DNA of 64,000 nt, taken from NCBI RefSeq assembly GCF_900141755.1, contig NZ_LT670844.1, forward strand, positions 3,162,001-3,226,000. The letters are read 5' to 3'. Positions 8,482 to 17,264 of the stretch are shown here, piece by piece. A program made the translations under genes and the position numbers. The stretch comes from Bradyrhizobium lablabi. GTDB taxonomy: Bacteria; Pseudomonadota; Alphaproteobacteria; Rhizobiales; Xanthobacteraceae. Within the stretch, counting starts at the first letter, position 1, and each line of letters opens with the position of its first letter. A model generated the notes under the pieces. The model did not search any database, was not told the DNA's origin, and saw nothing but the letters and a program-made list of their open reading frames with translations.

Positions 8482-8508
8482 GGTCCCGCGTTCGTTCGCG
8501 GGGACGAC
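8482..8508. repeat. Short palindromic repeat, family D copy 1
   Basis: GGTCCCGCG and CGCGGGGAC face each other around TTCGTT, followed by GACAATG. The same type of unit lies at 9601-9624 next to the intact hlyD gene and, in a longer form, at 22829-22949. Confidence 0.55.
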
Positions 8509-8522
8509 AATGTCCCTTGCGG

Positions 8523-8600
8523 TCACTTCTCCCGGAACGCGCGCATCGATTGGTCGCTCGGCGGCTTGATCAAATGGGAAAGCACGGTGCGGTCGCCGGT
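8523..8600 (-). pseudogene. Remnant of the 3' end of a second HlyD-type adaptor gene
   Basis: Read leftward, these 78 bases encode TGDRTVLSHLIKPPSDQSMR followed by AFREK and a TGA. That matches the last 25 residues of the intact adaptor at 9631-10944 (TGDRTMLSYLIKPLSDQLMR...) with only a few changes. Similarity continues into the 3' flank, where both copies are followed by a family D palindrome, and stops abruptly on the 5' side. It is therefore a truncated duplicate or the tail of a lost second secretion locus. Confidence 0.75.
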
Positions 8601-8617
8601 TTACAAGCGCGCCAGCA

Positions 8618-8851
8618 TTATCGCGTGGAAAAATCACGCACGGTACCTACCAATTTGTCGGCTCCAACGCGTTGTCCTACGGTACCGCTTCGGAGACCTT
8701 TCTCATCATCTTCACAAAGATGCAGCATGTAACCCATGGGATCGAACCAGGCCCGAAGCAATCTAAATCCGCCAATCTCTTGGTCGGCGTACATCGCCGG
8801 CACGACATAGCGCGCCGCAAGCGCCGCGCATAAAACAAGGTTGCGAGGATC
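8618..8851 (-). pseudogene. Possible fragment of an ABC-type substrate-binding protein
   Basis: A short frame reads DPRNLVLCAALAARYVVPAM followed by YADQE. This resembles the 'ALAARxxVPAIYxxRE' segment of the ABC_sub_bind (TctC-unrelated, pfam04392-like) lipoproteins abundant in Bradyrhizobium. What follows (FRLLRAWFDPMGYMLHLCED) does not continue the family. It is probably a decayed fragment; recognition is weak. The rest of 8326-9203 shows no other gene. Confidence 0.25.
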
Positions 8852-9203
8852 GGAAACCTATACACCAGACCTGTGCGTGGCCAACGGAGTGATCGCTAGC
8901 CGGCATCGAGACGTCGGCGCTAGTTGGTGATTTTAGGCGGCGACCATCCTTACCGCCGGAATCTTCCAGGAGCCATCGAAGCAAAAGTTTCGAACGGGCG
9001 CTTTTTGCATAGTCGCGCTGCATTTCTTCCATCAACCTGCAGAAACGCAGGCGGCTTCTCGGAAATACCCGGGGGCAGACGAGCGATGCTTGCGAAGAGA
9101 CCGGCAGTCGCCGCCGCGGCTGAAAACGACGCAACACCGAATCGCAAACGACGCGAATTCGCGATTTGCCGATTTATCGATTTACAACTCGAGGAGAGCT
9201 GTC

Positions 9204-9434
9204 ATGAAACATCTAATCATCCCTCTGTTGCTGGTAGGTAGCTTCATTGCCTTTAGCACCATGGAAGCAAGCGCCGTCGTCTGCGCTCGCGGCGTGGTTC
9301 GCGCAGGCTGCGTCGCCGCCGGCGGTGCTGCGGTCGTCGCCGGCGGTGCTGCCGTCGTCGCACGGCCTGTTGCCCGTCCTGCCGGTGCCGTGGTCGCGCC
9401 GCGGGGTGCCGCCGTGCGCCGCAGGGTGTACTGA
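9204..9434 (+). CDS. Small secreted Ala/Val-rich protein
   Basis: A 76-residue protein starting at ATG 9204 with GAGGAG eight bases upstream. MKHLIIPLLLVGSFIAFSTM is a signal peptide that should be cut after SAxA (MEASA). The mature part is built of repeated GGAAVVA and VVARPVARPAG units with two cysteines near its start and ends in RRRVY. The function is unknown. Short alanine/valine/glycine-rich exported proteins of this type are common in Bradyrhizobium and usually remain hypothetical. The good ribosome site, signal peptide and clean stop favour a real gene. Confidence 0.65.
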   Translation: MKHLIIPLLLVGSFIAFSTMEASAVVCARGVVRAGCVAAGGAAVVAGGAAVVARPVARPAGAVVAPRGAAVRRRVY

Positions 9435-9600
9435 CGATCCCGCGGACTCGGCAGCTCAAGATCCCGCAGCGTCAAATGCGCGGCAGAACGGCCGAGGCCA
9501 CACTCAGCGAGTTTGAGAGTAGAGCCAACCTATTCCATTGCTCTGTTGTGAGCCGAACAGCCTTGGAAAGGTGCTACAGCCTCTTGACATGAAAACGGTA

Positions 9601-9624
9601 GATCCCTGCTTTCGCAGGGACGAC
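9601..9624. repeat. Short palindromic repeat, family D copy 2
   Basis: TCCCTGC and GCAGGGA face each other around TTTC, immediately downstream of the hlyD stop codon. It is the counterpart of the palindrome beyond the hlyD remnant at 8482-8508. Confidence 0.6.
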
Positions 9625-9630
9625 ATTGCG

Positions 9631-10944
9631 CTACTTCTCCCGGAACGCCCGCATCAACTGGTCGCTCAGCGGTTTTATCAGATACGACAGCATGGTGCGG
9701 TCGCCGGTCTGGACAAAAGCTTCGGCCGGCATGCCCGGGATCAGCTTGTTGGCCCCGCCGAGGCGCGCGACTTCTTCCGGCGGCATCGAGACGCGGATGG
9801 TGTAGTAGCTTTGCCCGGTGCGCTGGTCGGTGGTGACGTCGGGGGAGACGCGGGTGACGACGCCATTCAATTCCGGCGTGGTGCGCTGGTTGAAGGCCGA
9901 CAGCCGCAGTAGCGTCTTCTGGCCGATCTGCAGTTTGTCGATATCCTGCGGGTTGACCTTGGCCTCGACCTGAAGGTCGTCACTTTGCGGCACGATCATC
10001 ATGATGGCGTCGCCGGCGGTGATCACCCCGCCCACGGTGTGCACGGTCGATTGCAGCACCATGCCGTTCTGCGGAGCGCGGATGTCGGTGCGTCGTAGCT
10101 GGTCTTCGGCGGTGACCTTGCGCTCGACGAATTCGCCGATCTTGTCGTTGGTCTCGCGCAAATCCTTCGACACCTCGCTGACCATGTCCTTGTCGACCTG
10201 AATGATCTGCAATTCGGTCTCGGTGATCTTGCCCTTGGCCTGGGCACGGGAGGCGATGTATTGCGCGCGCTCGCCGTTGAGCCTGGCGGCGTCGCGCTCG
10301 AGCGTGGTCAGGCGCGAAATCTGCACCAGATGTTGGTCGTAGAGCTGGCGAACGCCGGCGAGTTCCTTTTCCACCAGCGCGATTTCCTGGTCCTTTGCCT
10401 TTTCCTGTGCCGCCAGCCCCGCGATCTCCTCGTTCAACTGGGTCACCCGCTCGCGCAACTGCGCCTTTTGCCCGACCCTGCCGGTGACGCGGACATCGAA
10501 CAATTTGCTCTCGCTGACCATGACGTTCTTGACATCGGGATCGGCGGCGCGATCGAGCAGCATTTTGGGAAACACGATCTTGTTGATGCCCTGCTGTTCG
10601 GCCTCGAGCCGCGCCGCCCGGGCCCATAAGCCGTCGAGATTCTTGGTGACGATCGCAAGGTTAGCCTTGGTGACGGTGTCATCGAGCCGCACCACAACGT
10701 CGCCGGCCTTGACCAGATCGCCATCGCGCGCCAGCACTTCGCCGACCACGCCGCCGGTCGGATGCTGCACTTTCTTGACATTGGATTCGACCACGATCGA
10801 TCCCGGCGCGATCAATGCGCCCGAGATCTGCGTCGTCGATGCCCAGCCGCCGAGCCCGCCGGCGAGAACGGCGACCACCGCGAGCCCGACGATCAAATGC
10901 AGCCGGATCGAACGCCGCGCGCTCTGCAGCTCGTTGTCGCTCAT
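9631..10944 (-). CDS. HlyD-family type I secretion periplasmic adaptor
   Basis: A 437-residue membrane-fusion protein of the PrtE/HlyD type. It has a short cytoplasmic start, one transmembrane segment at about residues 14-33 (LIVGLAVVAVLAGGLGGW), a beta/lipoyl half-motif (GGVVGEVLARDGDLVKAGDVV), a long alpha-helical hairpin (about 90-280, rich in E, K, Q and L), the second half-motif (DIRAPQNGMVL) and the C-terminal domain ending MRAFREK. It links the inner-membrane ABC exporter to an outer-membrane TolC channel, which is absent here. Its ATG overlaps the TGA of the ABC gene by four bases. The substrate is not adjacent; the giant RTX protein at 28432-39972 is the only obvious candidate in the window. 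Confidence 0.92.
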   Translation of the reverse strand: MSDNELQSARRSIRLHLIVGLAVVAVLAGGLGGWASTTQISGALIAPGSIVVESNVKKVQHPTGGVVGEVLARDGDLVKAGDVVVRLDDTVTKANLAIVTKNLDGLWARAARLEAEQQGINKIVFPKMLLDRAADPDVKNVMVSESKLFDVRVTGRVGQKAQLRERVTQLNEEIAGLAAQEKAKDQEIALVEKELAGVRQLYDQHLVQISRLTTLERDAARLNGERAQYIASRAQAKGKITETELQIIQVDKDMVSEVSKDLRETNDKIGEFVERKVTAEDQLRRTDIRAPQNGMVLQSTVHTVGGVITAGDAIMMIVPQSDDLQVEAKVNPQDIDKLQIGQKTLLRLSAFNQRTTPELNGVVTRVSPDVTTDQRTGQSYYTIRVSMPPEEVARLGGANKLIPGMPAEAFVQTGDRTMLSYLIKPLSDQLMRAFREK

Positions 10945-12704
10945 GACTTGGCAACGCCTCCTTCGGAGACGATCTTGATCGGGGTCGGCGGCGCAACCCG
11001 CTGCAGCACTTGACCCAGCACGGTTTCCTTGGGGCCAAAGGCCTGCATGCGGCCGTCCTTGAGGACCAGAAGCTGATCGACCCCCTCGATTCCGATCGGC
11101 CGGTGCGCGACCACCACCACGATGGCGCCGCGCTCGCGCGCCGCGCGGACCGCCCGCGTCAGCGCCTCATCGCCCTCGGTATCGAGATTGGAATTCGGCT
11201 CGTCGAGCACGATCAGGAACGGATCGTCGTAGAGCGCCCGCGCCAGCGCCACGCGCTGTGCCTGGCCGGCCGAAAGCGCCGCCCCCTGCTCGCCGATCTG
11301 GGTATCATAGCCGTCGCGCATCTTGATGATCATCTCGTGGACGCCGGCCTCTTTCGCCGCAGCGATAATGGTCGCGGAGGCGGCGTCGGGATCGAAACGG
11401 CAGATGTTCTGGGCGACGGAGCCTGCGAACAATTCGACATCCTGCGGCAGATAACCGACGTGGCGGCCGAGCACGTCGGACGACCACTGATCGAGCGCCG
11501 CACCATCGAGGCGAACCTTGCCGCGGAACGGCTGCCAGACGCCGACCAGCGCGCGCACCAGCGAAGATTTTCCGGATCCGCTCGGGCCGATGACGCCGAG
11601 GCCATTTCCGGCTTGAAGCGTAAACGTCACGTCCTGGACGATAATTTTCTGGTCGCCCGGCGCCACGAGGCTGACGGCCTCGACCGACAGCCGGCTCGAC
11701 GGGTTTTGCAATAGCGTCGGCGTCGCGCGTGCGGGCAACGATCCCAGCAGCTTGTTCAGCCGATGCCAGCTCTGGCGCGCGGCCACAAAGCCTTTCCAAT
11801 GCGCAATCGCGAGATCGACCGGCGCCAGCGCGCGCGCGCTCAGGATCGAGCCCGCGATGATGATGCCGGCGGTCGCCTCCTGATGAATCACGAGATAGGC
11901 GCCGACCGCGAGCACCGCCGACTGCAGGGTCATCCGCAGGACCTTCGCGATCGCCCCGAGACCGCCGGAGACGTCGCTGGCGCGCTGATTGCCTTCGAGA
12001 TATTTTTCGTTGGCTTCGCTCCAGCGCCGGGTCAGCCGCCCGGCCATTCCCATCGCGACCAGCACCTCGGCGTTGCGCCGGCTGGTGGCGGCGAGATCAT
12101 TGCGGCGCGCGGCGAGCCCCATGGCCTCGCGGGCCGGCGCGCGCGACAAAAATTCGGTGACGACGGTAAGCGAGACCAGAATGATCGCGCCGACCAAAGC
12201 GGTCAGCCCGATCATGACGTGAAAGGCAAAACAGATCGCGAGATAAAACGGCAGCCATGGCAGGTCGAAGAACGCGCTCGGCCCCAGGCCGCCGAGGAAT
12301 GAGCGGACATTGTCGAGATCGCGCAGCGGCTGCAGCCCCTCGTTGCGGCTGCCGACCATCAGCGGCAACCGCACGATGGTATCGAATACCCGCGCATTGA
12401 GCGCCTCATCGAGCGAGGTTCCGATCCGCCCGAGAATCCGCCCCCGGATCAGGTCGAGAACGCCTTGCGCCACGTACAGGCCGCCGGCGAGGATCGCCAA
12501 CCCGACCAGCGTCGGGACGCTGCGGCTCGGCAGCACCCGGTCGTAAACCTCGAGCATGAACAACGAGCCGGTCAGATACAAAAGGTTGATCATGCAACTC
12601 ATGATGCCGACGCCGATGAACGCGTTGCGGCAGGCGCGCAGCGCATCACCGAGTTCGGAACGCCGGACACCGGGAACGGCTGCCATCACTTCGGGTCTCT
12701 TCAC
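10941..12704 (-). CDS. Type I secretion ABC transporter (PrtD-type permease/ATPase fusion)
   Basis: A 587-residue fusion of an ABC-1 membrane domain (about 25-310) and an ATPase domain. Walker A is GPSGSGKS at 373-380, the signature is LSAGQ at 477-481 (usual LSGGQ), and Walker B is LIVLDEP at 497-503 followed by SNLD. There is no N-terminal C39 peptidase-like domain, so it is PrtD-like rather than LapB/HlyB-like. It should export proteins carrying a C-terminal secretion signal. The frame opens at a GTG (12704) without a clear ribosome site; ATG 12686, ten bases after AAGAG, is an equally plausible start. It overlaps the adaptor gene by ATGA. Confidence 0.92.
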   Translation of the reverse strand: MKRPEVMAAVPGVRRSELGDALRACRNAFIGVGIMSCMINLLYLTGSLFMLEVYDRVLPSRSVPTLVGLAILAGGLYVAQGVLDLIRGRILGRIGTSLDEALNARVFDTIVRLPLMVGSRNEGLQPLRDLDNVRSFLGGLGPSAFFDLPWLPFYLAICFAFHVMIGLTALVGAIILVSLTVVTEFLSRAPAREAMGLAARRNDLAATSRRNAEVLVAMGMAGRLTRRWSEANEKYLEGNQRASDVSGGLGAIAKVLRMTLQSAVLAVGAYLVIHQEATAGIIIAGSILSARALAPVDLAIAHWKGFVAARQSWHRLNKLLGSLPARATPTLLQNPSSRLSVEAVSLVAPGDQKIIVQDVTFTLQAGNGLGVIGPSGSGKSSLVRALVGVWQPFRGKVRLDGAALDQWSSDVLGRHVGYLPQDVELFAGSVAQNICRFDPDAASATIIAAAKEAGVHEMIIKMRDGYDTQIGEQGAALSAGQAQRVALARALYDDPFLIVLDEPNSNLDTEGDEALTRAVRAARERGAIVVVVAHRPIGIEGVDQLLVLKDGRMQAFGPKETVLGQVLQRVAPPTPIKIVSEGGVAKS

Positions 12705-13235
12705 GTGGGAGTCCGCGACCCCCTTGTTCCCGAGGGTACGCCACTGTCATTTCTTAGCGATTTTTGTACCCAGCGTCCATTGAAGTCGGGTTAACGGCGA
12801 GCGGTTCGGACGGCCGGAAATGCAGGCTCAGGCGTTGGCGCGATCGGCCGGGATGGCCCAAAGGGAAGCCGCCGGGAGCGGTTAACTGGTCGCCGGTGCC
12901 GGCTCTTCGAAGATTGCACCAGGGCGAAGGGCGTCGAACCCCCGGCCGACCTCGTCGGCTACGGCCAGAACAATGCCCCCGCCCGAGCGAGGCGGCCGGT
13001 TACCACCTCCGCCTGCTGCGGCGCGGCCGACGACTACGCCGCGTCCGCTTCTTAGGATGGGTTGCGGCGATGGATCGCGGATGCGGTCGGGCACGCGAGT
13101 TAGGGGGGCACCACAATTCGTCATCACCCGCGAAAGCGGGTGATCCAGTACGCCGCGGCCTTTCCGTTTCATCACTGACGCTGCGGAGTACTGGGTCGCC
13201 CGGTCAAGTGTACGGCCGGTTATCATGGAGGCAGT
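12705..13235. other. Spacer with family A repeat, no gene seen
   Basis: About 530 bases upstream of the ABC exporter. Apart from the palindromic repeat at 13119-13204, only low-complexity GC-rich open frames without ribosome sites cross it. The promoter of the exporter operon should be at its left end, but no convincing -35/-10 pair was recognised. Confidence 0.5.
13119..13204. repeat. Long palindromic intergenic repeat, family A copy 2
   Basis: TCGTCATCACCCGCGAAAGC begins one arm; the block CCAGTACGCCGCGGC and the later CGGAGTACTGG match the copy at 6324-6429. The right outer arm is degenerate here (GGTCGCCCGG). Confidence 0.75.
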
Positions 13236-13505
13236 CTAGAACCGGCCCCCCCTTCGGACCAGCCGCACGATCAACAACAGCACGACGGCGCCGATCGCGG
13301 AATAGATGATCTCCGAGATGATGCCCGAGCCGAGGTGGAAGCCGAGCCTGGGAAATATCAGGCTGGAAATGAACGCGCCGGCGATGCCGACCACAATATC
13401 GCCGATGATGCCGAAGCCGGTGCCGCGCACGATCTTGCCGGCCAGCCAGCCCGCCACCAGGCCGACGAACAGAATAACGATAATGCCTTCATTGGACAGA
13501 TACAT
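13236..13505 (-). CDS. GlsB/YeaQ/YmgE-family membrane protein
   Basis: An 89-residue protein with three hydrophobic segments and the family's glycine-rich core: LFVGLVAGWLAGKIVRGTGF, GIIGDIVVGIAGAF and the final AIGAVVLLLIVRLVRRGGRF. Such small inner-membrane proteins (also called transglycosylase-associated) are linked to acid or general stress responses in other bacteria, but their activity is unknown. GGGGGGAAG precedes the ATG at 13505. It appears to be monocistronic. Confidence 0.88.
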   Translation of the reverse strand: MYLSNEGIIVILFVGLVAGWLAGKIVRGTGFGIIGDIVVGIAGAFISSLIFPRLGFHLGSGIISEIIYSAIGAVVLLLIVRLVRRGGRF

Positions 13506-13619
13506 AACAGCTTCCCCCCGGTTGTACGCGAAATGCCCGCGCGCTGCGTGCGCAGCCTAGCCATAATTGGCCAACGTGACGACTCCATTTTGCGGGAGCT
13601 GCTTGCAGGATTTTCCGGG

Positions 13620-14594
13620 CTAGCCCGCGACGGCCGCTTCGGCGAGGATGCATCTTGCGATCCGCCCCTGTCCGGCCTGGACGTTGGGCGGCCGCTGCTC
13701 GACGCAGCGGGCTTCGGCGAAGCTGCAGCGCGGTGCAAAAGAACAACTGCTCGGCGCCTTGTCGAGCGAAGGCGGCGTCCCCGGGATGGTTTCCAGCCGC
13801 TGGCCGCGCTTGGCGCCATGGACGGTTGCGGCGAGCAAGCCGCGCGCATAAGGGTGGATCGGCGCGCGCACGATCTGGCCGAGCGCGCCCTGCTCGACGA
13901 TCTCTCCGGCATACATCACCGCGACGCGGTCGCAGATTTCGATCGCGACCCCGATGTCGTGGGTGACGAAGATGACGGACATGCCGAACTCGCGCTGCAA
14001 TTCGCGCAACAGCAGCAAGATCTGGATCTGCACGGTGGCATCGAGCGCGGTGGTCGGCTCATCCGCGAGCAGTATCTTTGGCTTGCAGGCGAGCGCCAGC
14101 GCGATCATGGCGCGCTGCCGCATGCCGCCGGACATTTCGTGCGGATAGGCATCGAGACGGCGTTTGGCGGAGGGAATCCGCACCACTTCCAGCATTTCCA
14201 GCGCGCGCGCCGTCGCATCCGTCTGGCTCTTGCCTTCGTGGCGCATCACGCTTTCCGCGATCTGCGCCCCGATGGTGTAGACCGGATCGAGTGCGAGGGC
14301 CGGCTCCTGAAAGATCATCGAGACGGTCTGGCCGCGAAACGCCGACAGTTCCTCGTCGCCGAGCGCCAGCACGTCGCGTCCGAGCACCCTGACGCTGCCC
14401 GAGATTTGCGTCCGCTTCCTGGGCAATAGCCGCATCAGCGCGCGCAAGGTCACGCTCTTGCCCGACCCGGACTCGCCGAGCAGCCCGAGCACTTCGCCTT
14501 CGCCCAGTGAAAAGCTGAGATCGTTGACCGCATGCACAATGCGATCGCCGGTGAAGCGAATGTTGAGGCCAGTGACATCGACGAGGTTGGTCAT
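13620..14594 (-). CDS. Peptide-type ABC transporter ATP-binding protein (DppD/OppD-like)
   Basis: A 324-residue ATPase. Walker A is GESGSGKS, the signature region is MSGGMRQRAMIALAL, Walker B is ILLADEPTTALD, and a C-terminal oligopeptide/dipeptide transporter domain has the cysteine-containing CSFAPRCSFAEARC cluster. It is the last gene of the leftward operon, overlapping the amidase stop by ATGA. Together with the DppF-like ATPase it should energise the DppB/DppC-like permease pair. The separation of the two ATPase genes by an amidase and a small gene is unusual. Confidence 0.9.
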   Translation of the reverse strand: MTNLVDVTGLNIRFTGDRIVHAVNDLSFSLGEGEVLGLLGESGSGKSVTLRALMRLLPRKRTQISGSVRVLGRDVLALGDEELSAFRGQTVSMIFQEPALALDPVYTIGAQIAESVMRHEGKSQTDATARALEMLEVVRIPSAKRRLDAYPHEMSGGMRQRAMIALALACKPKILLADEPTTALDATVQIQILLLLRELQREFGMSVIFVTHDIGVAIEICDRVAVMYAGEIVEQGALGQIVRAPIHPYARGLLAATVHGAKRGQRLETIPGTPPSLDKAPSSCSFAPRCSFAEARCVEQRPPNVQAGQGRIARCILAEAAVAG

Positions 14595-16003
14595 GCGAGT
14601 TTTGGCACGCGGGCGTGGAAATCGGTTACGCGCTGGAACGCCGCCCCGATGCGTAACAACGTGGCCTCGTCGAATGAGCGGCCGATCAGCTGCATGCCGA
14701 CGGGAAGTCCATTGCGGGTAAAACCCGAGGGGATCGAAAGCGACGGCAGGCCGAGATAATTGATCGGGCGGGTAAAGCGCGTCAGCCGGTGGATCACGCT
14801 TTCCGCATCCGGGCTGTTGCCGACGTCGCTCTCGGCGATGGTCGGAGCCGGGACGGGCGCCGCCGGCGCGATCACGGCATCAACGCCGGCGGTTGCCGCC
14901 ATGTGCGCCGACAGCGCCGGGCCGCGCCAGCGCAGCGCTTCGAGATAGGACACGCCGGGGATCGCAAGCCCGTTCTGCAGGCGCATCAGAACCTGCGGGC
15001 CATAGTCCTGCGGGCGCTCGATCAGCCATCGCTTGTGGAAGCTGGCTGCTTCGACGGCGACAATAAGCTGAGCGGCCGCGGTGAGCTGGCGCTGGTCCGG
15101 CAGTTCAACCTGAACGACATTCGCGCCTTCGCGCTTGAGGGTCGCGATGGTCTCATCGAGGACGCGCGCCACTTCAGGGTCGAGATCGTCGACATAGAAC
15201 GAAGTTGGCACGCCGATAGTGAGACCCCTCATCGGTTCTCGCGTCGCGGCCATGTAATCCGGGATGGGGCTCGCGATCGCGGTGGGATCCTCTGGGTCGG
15301 CGCCCGCCATCAGGCCGAGCAGCAGCGCGCAATCCTCAACTGTGCGCGCCAGCGGCCCGACAGTGTCGAGCGACTGCGACAGCGGCATCGCGCCGGCGCG
15401 GCTGATCCTTCCATAGGTCGTCTTCAATCCGGTGACGCCGCAGAAATGCGCGGGCATCCGGATCGAGCCGCCGGTGTCCGAGCCGAGCGCCGCAAATGTC
15501 AGCCTTGCTGCAACCGCCGAGCCCGATCCCGACGATGAGCCGCCGGTGATGTGATCGAGCGCGAAGGGATTATGCACCGCGCCGTAATGCGAATTGTGGC
15601 CGGTCGGGCCATAGGCGAACTCCACCATCTGCAGCGAGCCGAGCCGGATCGTGCCGGCATCCTTTAGCCGCTGCAGCGCGGTCGAGGTCGTCGCCGGGAC
15701 AAAATCGCGGCGGATTTTCGAGCCGCAGGTGACGACCTTGCCGGCGTCGTAATACATGTCCTTGTGCGCCAGGGGCACGCCATGCAGCGCGCCGCTGACC
15801 TTGCCCCGCGCCAATGCCGCGTCGGCGGCATCGGCCGCGGCGAGTGCGTCGTCGGCTTCGATCGCCATGAAGGCGTTGAGATGCGGCTGCCATTGCTTGA
15901 TTCTCTCAAGGCAGGACTGCGTCGCCTCGCGCGAAGACAGTTCTTTTTTCGAAATCGACCGCGCGACTTCGGTCAAAGACAGCAATGCCGGTTCTGCGCT
16001 CAT
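14591..16003 (-). CDS. Amidase (amidase signature family, AtzE-like)
   Basis: A 470-residue amidase-signature hydrolase. The catalytic elements are K81 in LAHKDMYY, the glycine/serine stretch GGSSSGSGSA (154-163) containing the cis-serine, and the nucleophile-type S180 in SDTGGSIRMP. It also has the family's C-terminal SIPSGF and GLPVGMQLIG motifs. It hydrolyses an amide bond in the cytoplasm; the substrate is not readable. It is overlapped on both sides by operon genes (ATGA with the upstream AtzG-like gene and with the downstream ATPase), so it probably processes what the transporter imports. Confidence 0.9.
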   Translation of the reverse strand: MSAEPALLSLTEVARSISKKELSSREATQSCLERIKQWQPHLNAFMAIEADDALAAADAADAALARGKVSGALHGVPLAHKDMYYDAGKVVTCGSKIRRDFVPATTSTALQRLKDAGTIRLGSLQMVEFAYGPTGHNSHYGAVHNPFALDHITGGSSSGSGSAVAARLTFAALGSDTGGSIRMPAHFCGVTGLKTTYGRISRAGAMPLSQSLDTVGPLARTVEDCALLLGLMAGADPEDPTAIASPIPDYMAATREPMRGLTIGVPTSFYVDDLDPEVARVLDETIATLKREGANVVQVELPDQRQLTAAAQLIVAVEAASFHKRWLIERPQDYGPQVLMRLQNGLAIPGVSYLEALRWRGPALSAHMAATAGVDAVIAPAAPVPAPTIAESDVGNSPDAESVIHRLTRFTRPINYLGLPSLSIPSGFTRNGLPVGMQLIGRSFDEATLLRIGAAFQRVTDFHARVPKLA

Positions 16004-16197
16004 TTCGAAACTCTTGTCATCTGCACGAGGAGGAAGGTGGCCGGCTCCAGATCGAACGGCAATGTGCCGGCGACCGGCGCAAAGCCTTCGAAGGCGGGAC
16101 CGATGGAATTCGCGATACGCGCCGCAACTTCAGGACTTGCGGGCACGCCCGCAACGTCAGCGATAACCTTGATCTCTTTTGCCGTGGGGCTTGTCAT
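16000..16197 (-). CDS. AtzG-like (DUF4089-type) small amidase partner
   Basis: A 65-residue protein (ATG at 16197, AAAGGAG eleven bases upstream; a GTG at 16209 overlapping the previous stop is an alternative). Its content (VAGVPASPEVAARIANSIG, then a TLPFDLEPATFLL ending) resembles the short helical AtzG/DUF4089 proteins that form a complex with the amidase AtzE, as GatC does with GatA. Its stop overlaps the amidase start as ATGA, the position expected for a structural partner. Recognition is by size, context and weak motif similarity. Confidence 0.65.
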   Translation of the reverse strand: MTSPTAKEIKVIADVAGVPASPEVAARIANSIGPAFEGFAPVAGTLPFDLEPATFLLVQMTRVSK

Positions 16198-16205
16198 GCG
16201 GTCTC

Positions 16206-17261
16206 TCACTCCTTTGCCGGCGCGCGGCTATGTCCCGAGCCCGGGATCGCCATGTAGCACGCGGCCTGATGCCCCATTCTATCGATGTGGTTAAGTTTTG
16301 GCGTTGCATTTGCGCAGAGCGGCTCCGCGTACGGACAACGGGTGTGAAACCGGCAGCCCGAGGGCGGATCGATCGGGTTGGGCGGGTCGCCCGAGATCGG
16401 CGGCGTTTCAGTGCGGTTGTCCGGATCGGAAGACGGCATCGCTGCCAATAGCGCCTTGGTGTAGGGATGCGCCGGCGCGTCCCACACCTGGTCGACCGGC
16501 CCGAGTTCGACGACTTCGCCGAGATACATCACGAGCACCCGGTCGGAGATGTAGCGCACCACGTTGAGATCGTGGCTGATGAAGAGGTAGGTCAGCCCGA
16601 ACTCGCGCTTGAGATCGACCAGGAGATTGAGCACCTGCGCCTCGACCGATTTGTCGAGCGCCGATACCGCTTCGTCCAGGATCACCAGGCGCGGCGACAG
16701 CGCCAGCGCGCGGGCGATATTGACGCGCTGGCGCTGTCCGCCCGAAATCTCATGCGGATAGCGATTTGCAAAAGTTTCCGGCCGCAAACCGACCTTGCCG
16801 AGCAGCTCGCGCGCCAGCGCCCGCGCGGCGCTGTCTGCCATGCCGTGGACTTTTGGGCCGAACGCGATCGATTCCTCGATCGTCAGGCGCGGATTGAGCG
16901 AGGCGTAGCTGTCCTGAAACACCATCTGCATGGCGCGGCGCAGCTCGCGCAGCGACAGCGCGCGGCCGACCGACATGCCGTCATAGATGATGTCGCCGGA
17001 ATCGCGCGTCATCAGATGCATCAACAGCCGCGCAGTGGTCGACTTGCCGCAGCCGGATTCGCCGACGATGCCGACGGTTTCGCCCTTGGCGATGGAAAAC
17101 GACACATCGTCGACCGCGCGCACCGTCTTGCGCTTGCTGAAGAGATCGCCGCGCACCGGAAAATGTTTTGTCAGTCCGTTGACCTGCAGCAGCGGCTGCG
17201 CCGCGCCGCCGCGGTCCTCGATCGGCTCAAGCAGTTCGACCGGTGTGTTGGTTTGGTTCAT
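16206..17261 (-). CDS. Peptide-type ABC transporter ATP-binding protein (DppF/OppF-like)
   Basis: A 351-residue ATPase. Walker A is GESGCGKST, the signature is ISGGQRQRVNIARAL, Walker B is LVILDEAVSALD (the usual DEP is DEA here), and the C-terminal peptide-transporter domain has GCRFHTRCPYAEPLC. It starts three bases downstream of the DppC-like permease gene and should pair with the DppD-like ATPase at 13620-14594. Confidence 0.9.
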   Translation of the reverse strand: MNQTNTPVELLEPIEDRGGAAQPLLQVNGLTKHFPVRGDLFSKRKTVRAVDDVSFSIAKGETVGIVGESGCGKSTTARLLMHLMTRDSGDIIYDGMSVGRALSLRELRRAMQMVFQDSYASLNPRLTIEESIAFGPKVHGMADSAARALARELLGKVGLRPETFANRYPHEISGGQRQRVNIARALALSPRLVILDEAVSALDKSVEAQVLNLLVDLKREFGLTYLFISHDLNVVRYISDRVLVMYLGEVVELGPVDQVWDAPAHPYTKALLAAMPSSDPDNRTETPPISGDPPNPIDPPSGCRFHTRCPYAEPLCANATPKLNHIDRMGHQAACYMAIPGSGHSRAPAKE

Positions 17262-17264
17262 GGC

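Noticed and set aside
12882..13226. A 114-residue leftward frame in the exporter upstream spacer.
   Set aside because: It begins inside a family A palindromic repeat and is low-complexity.
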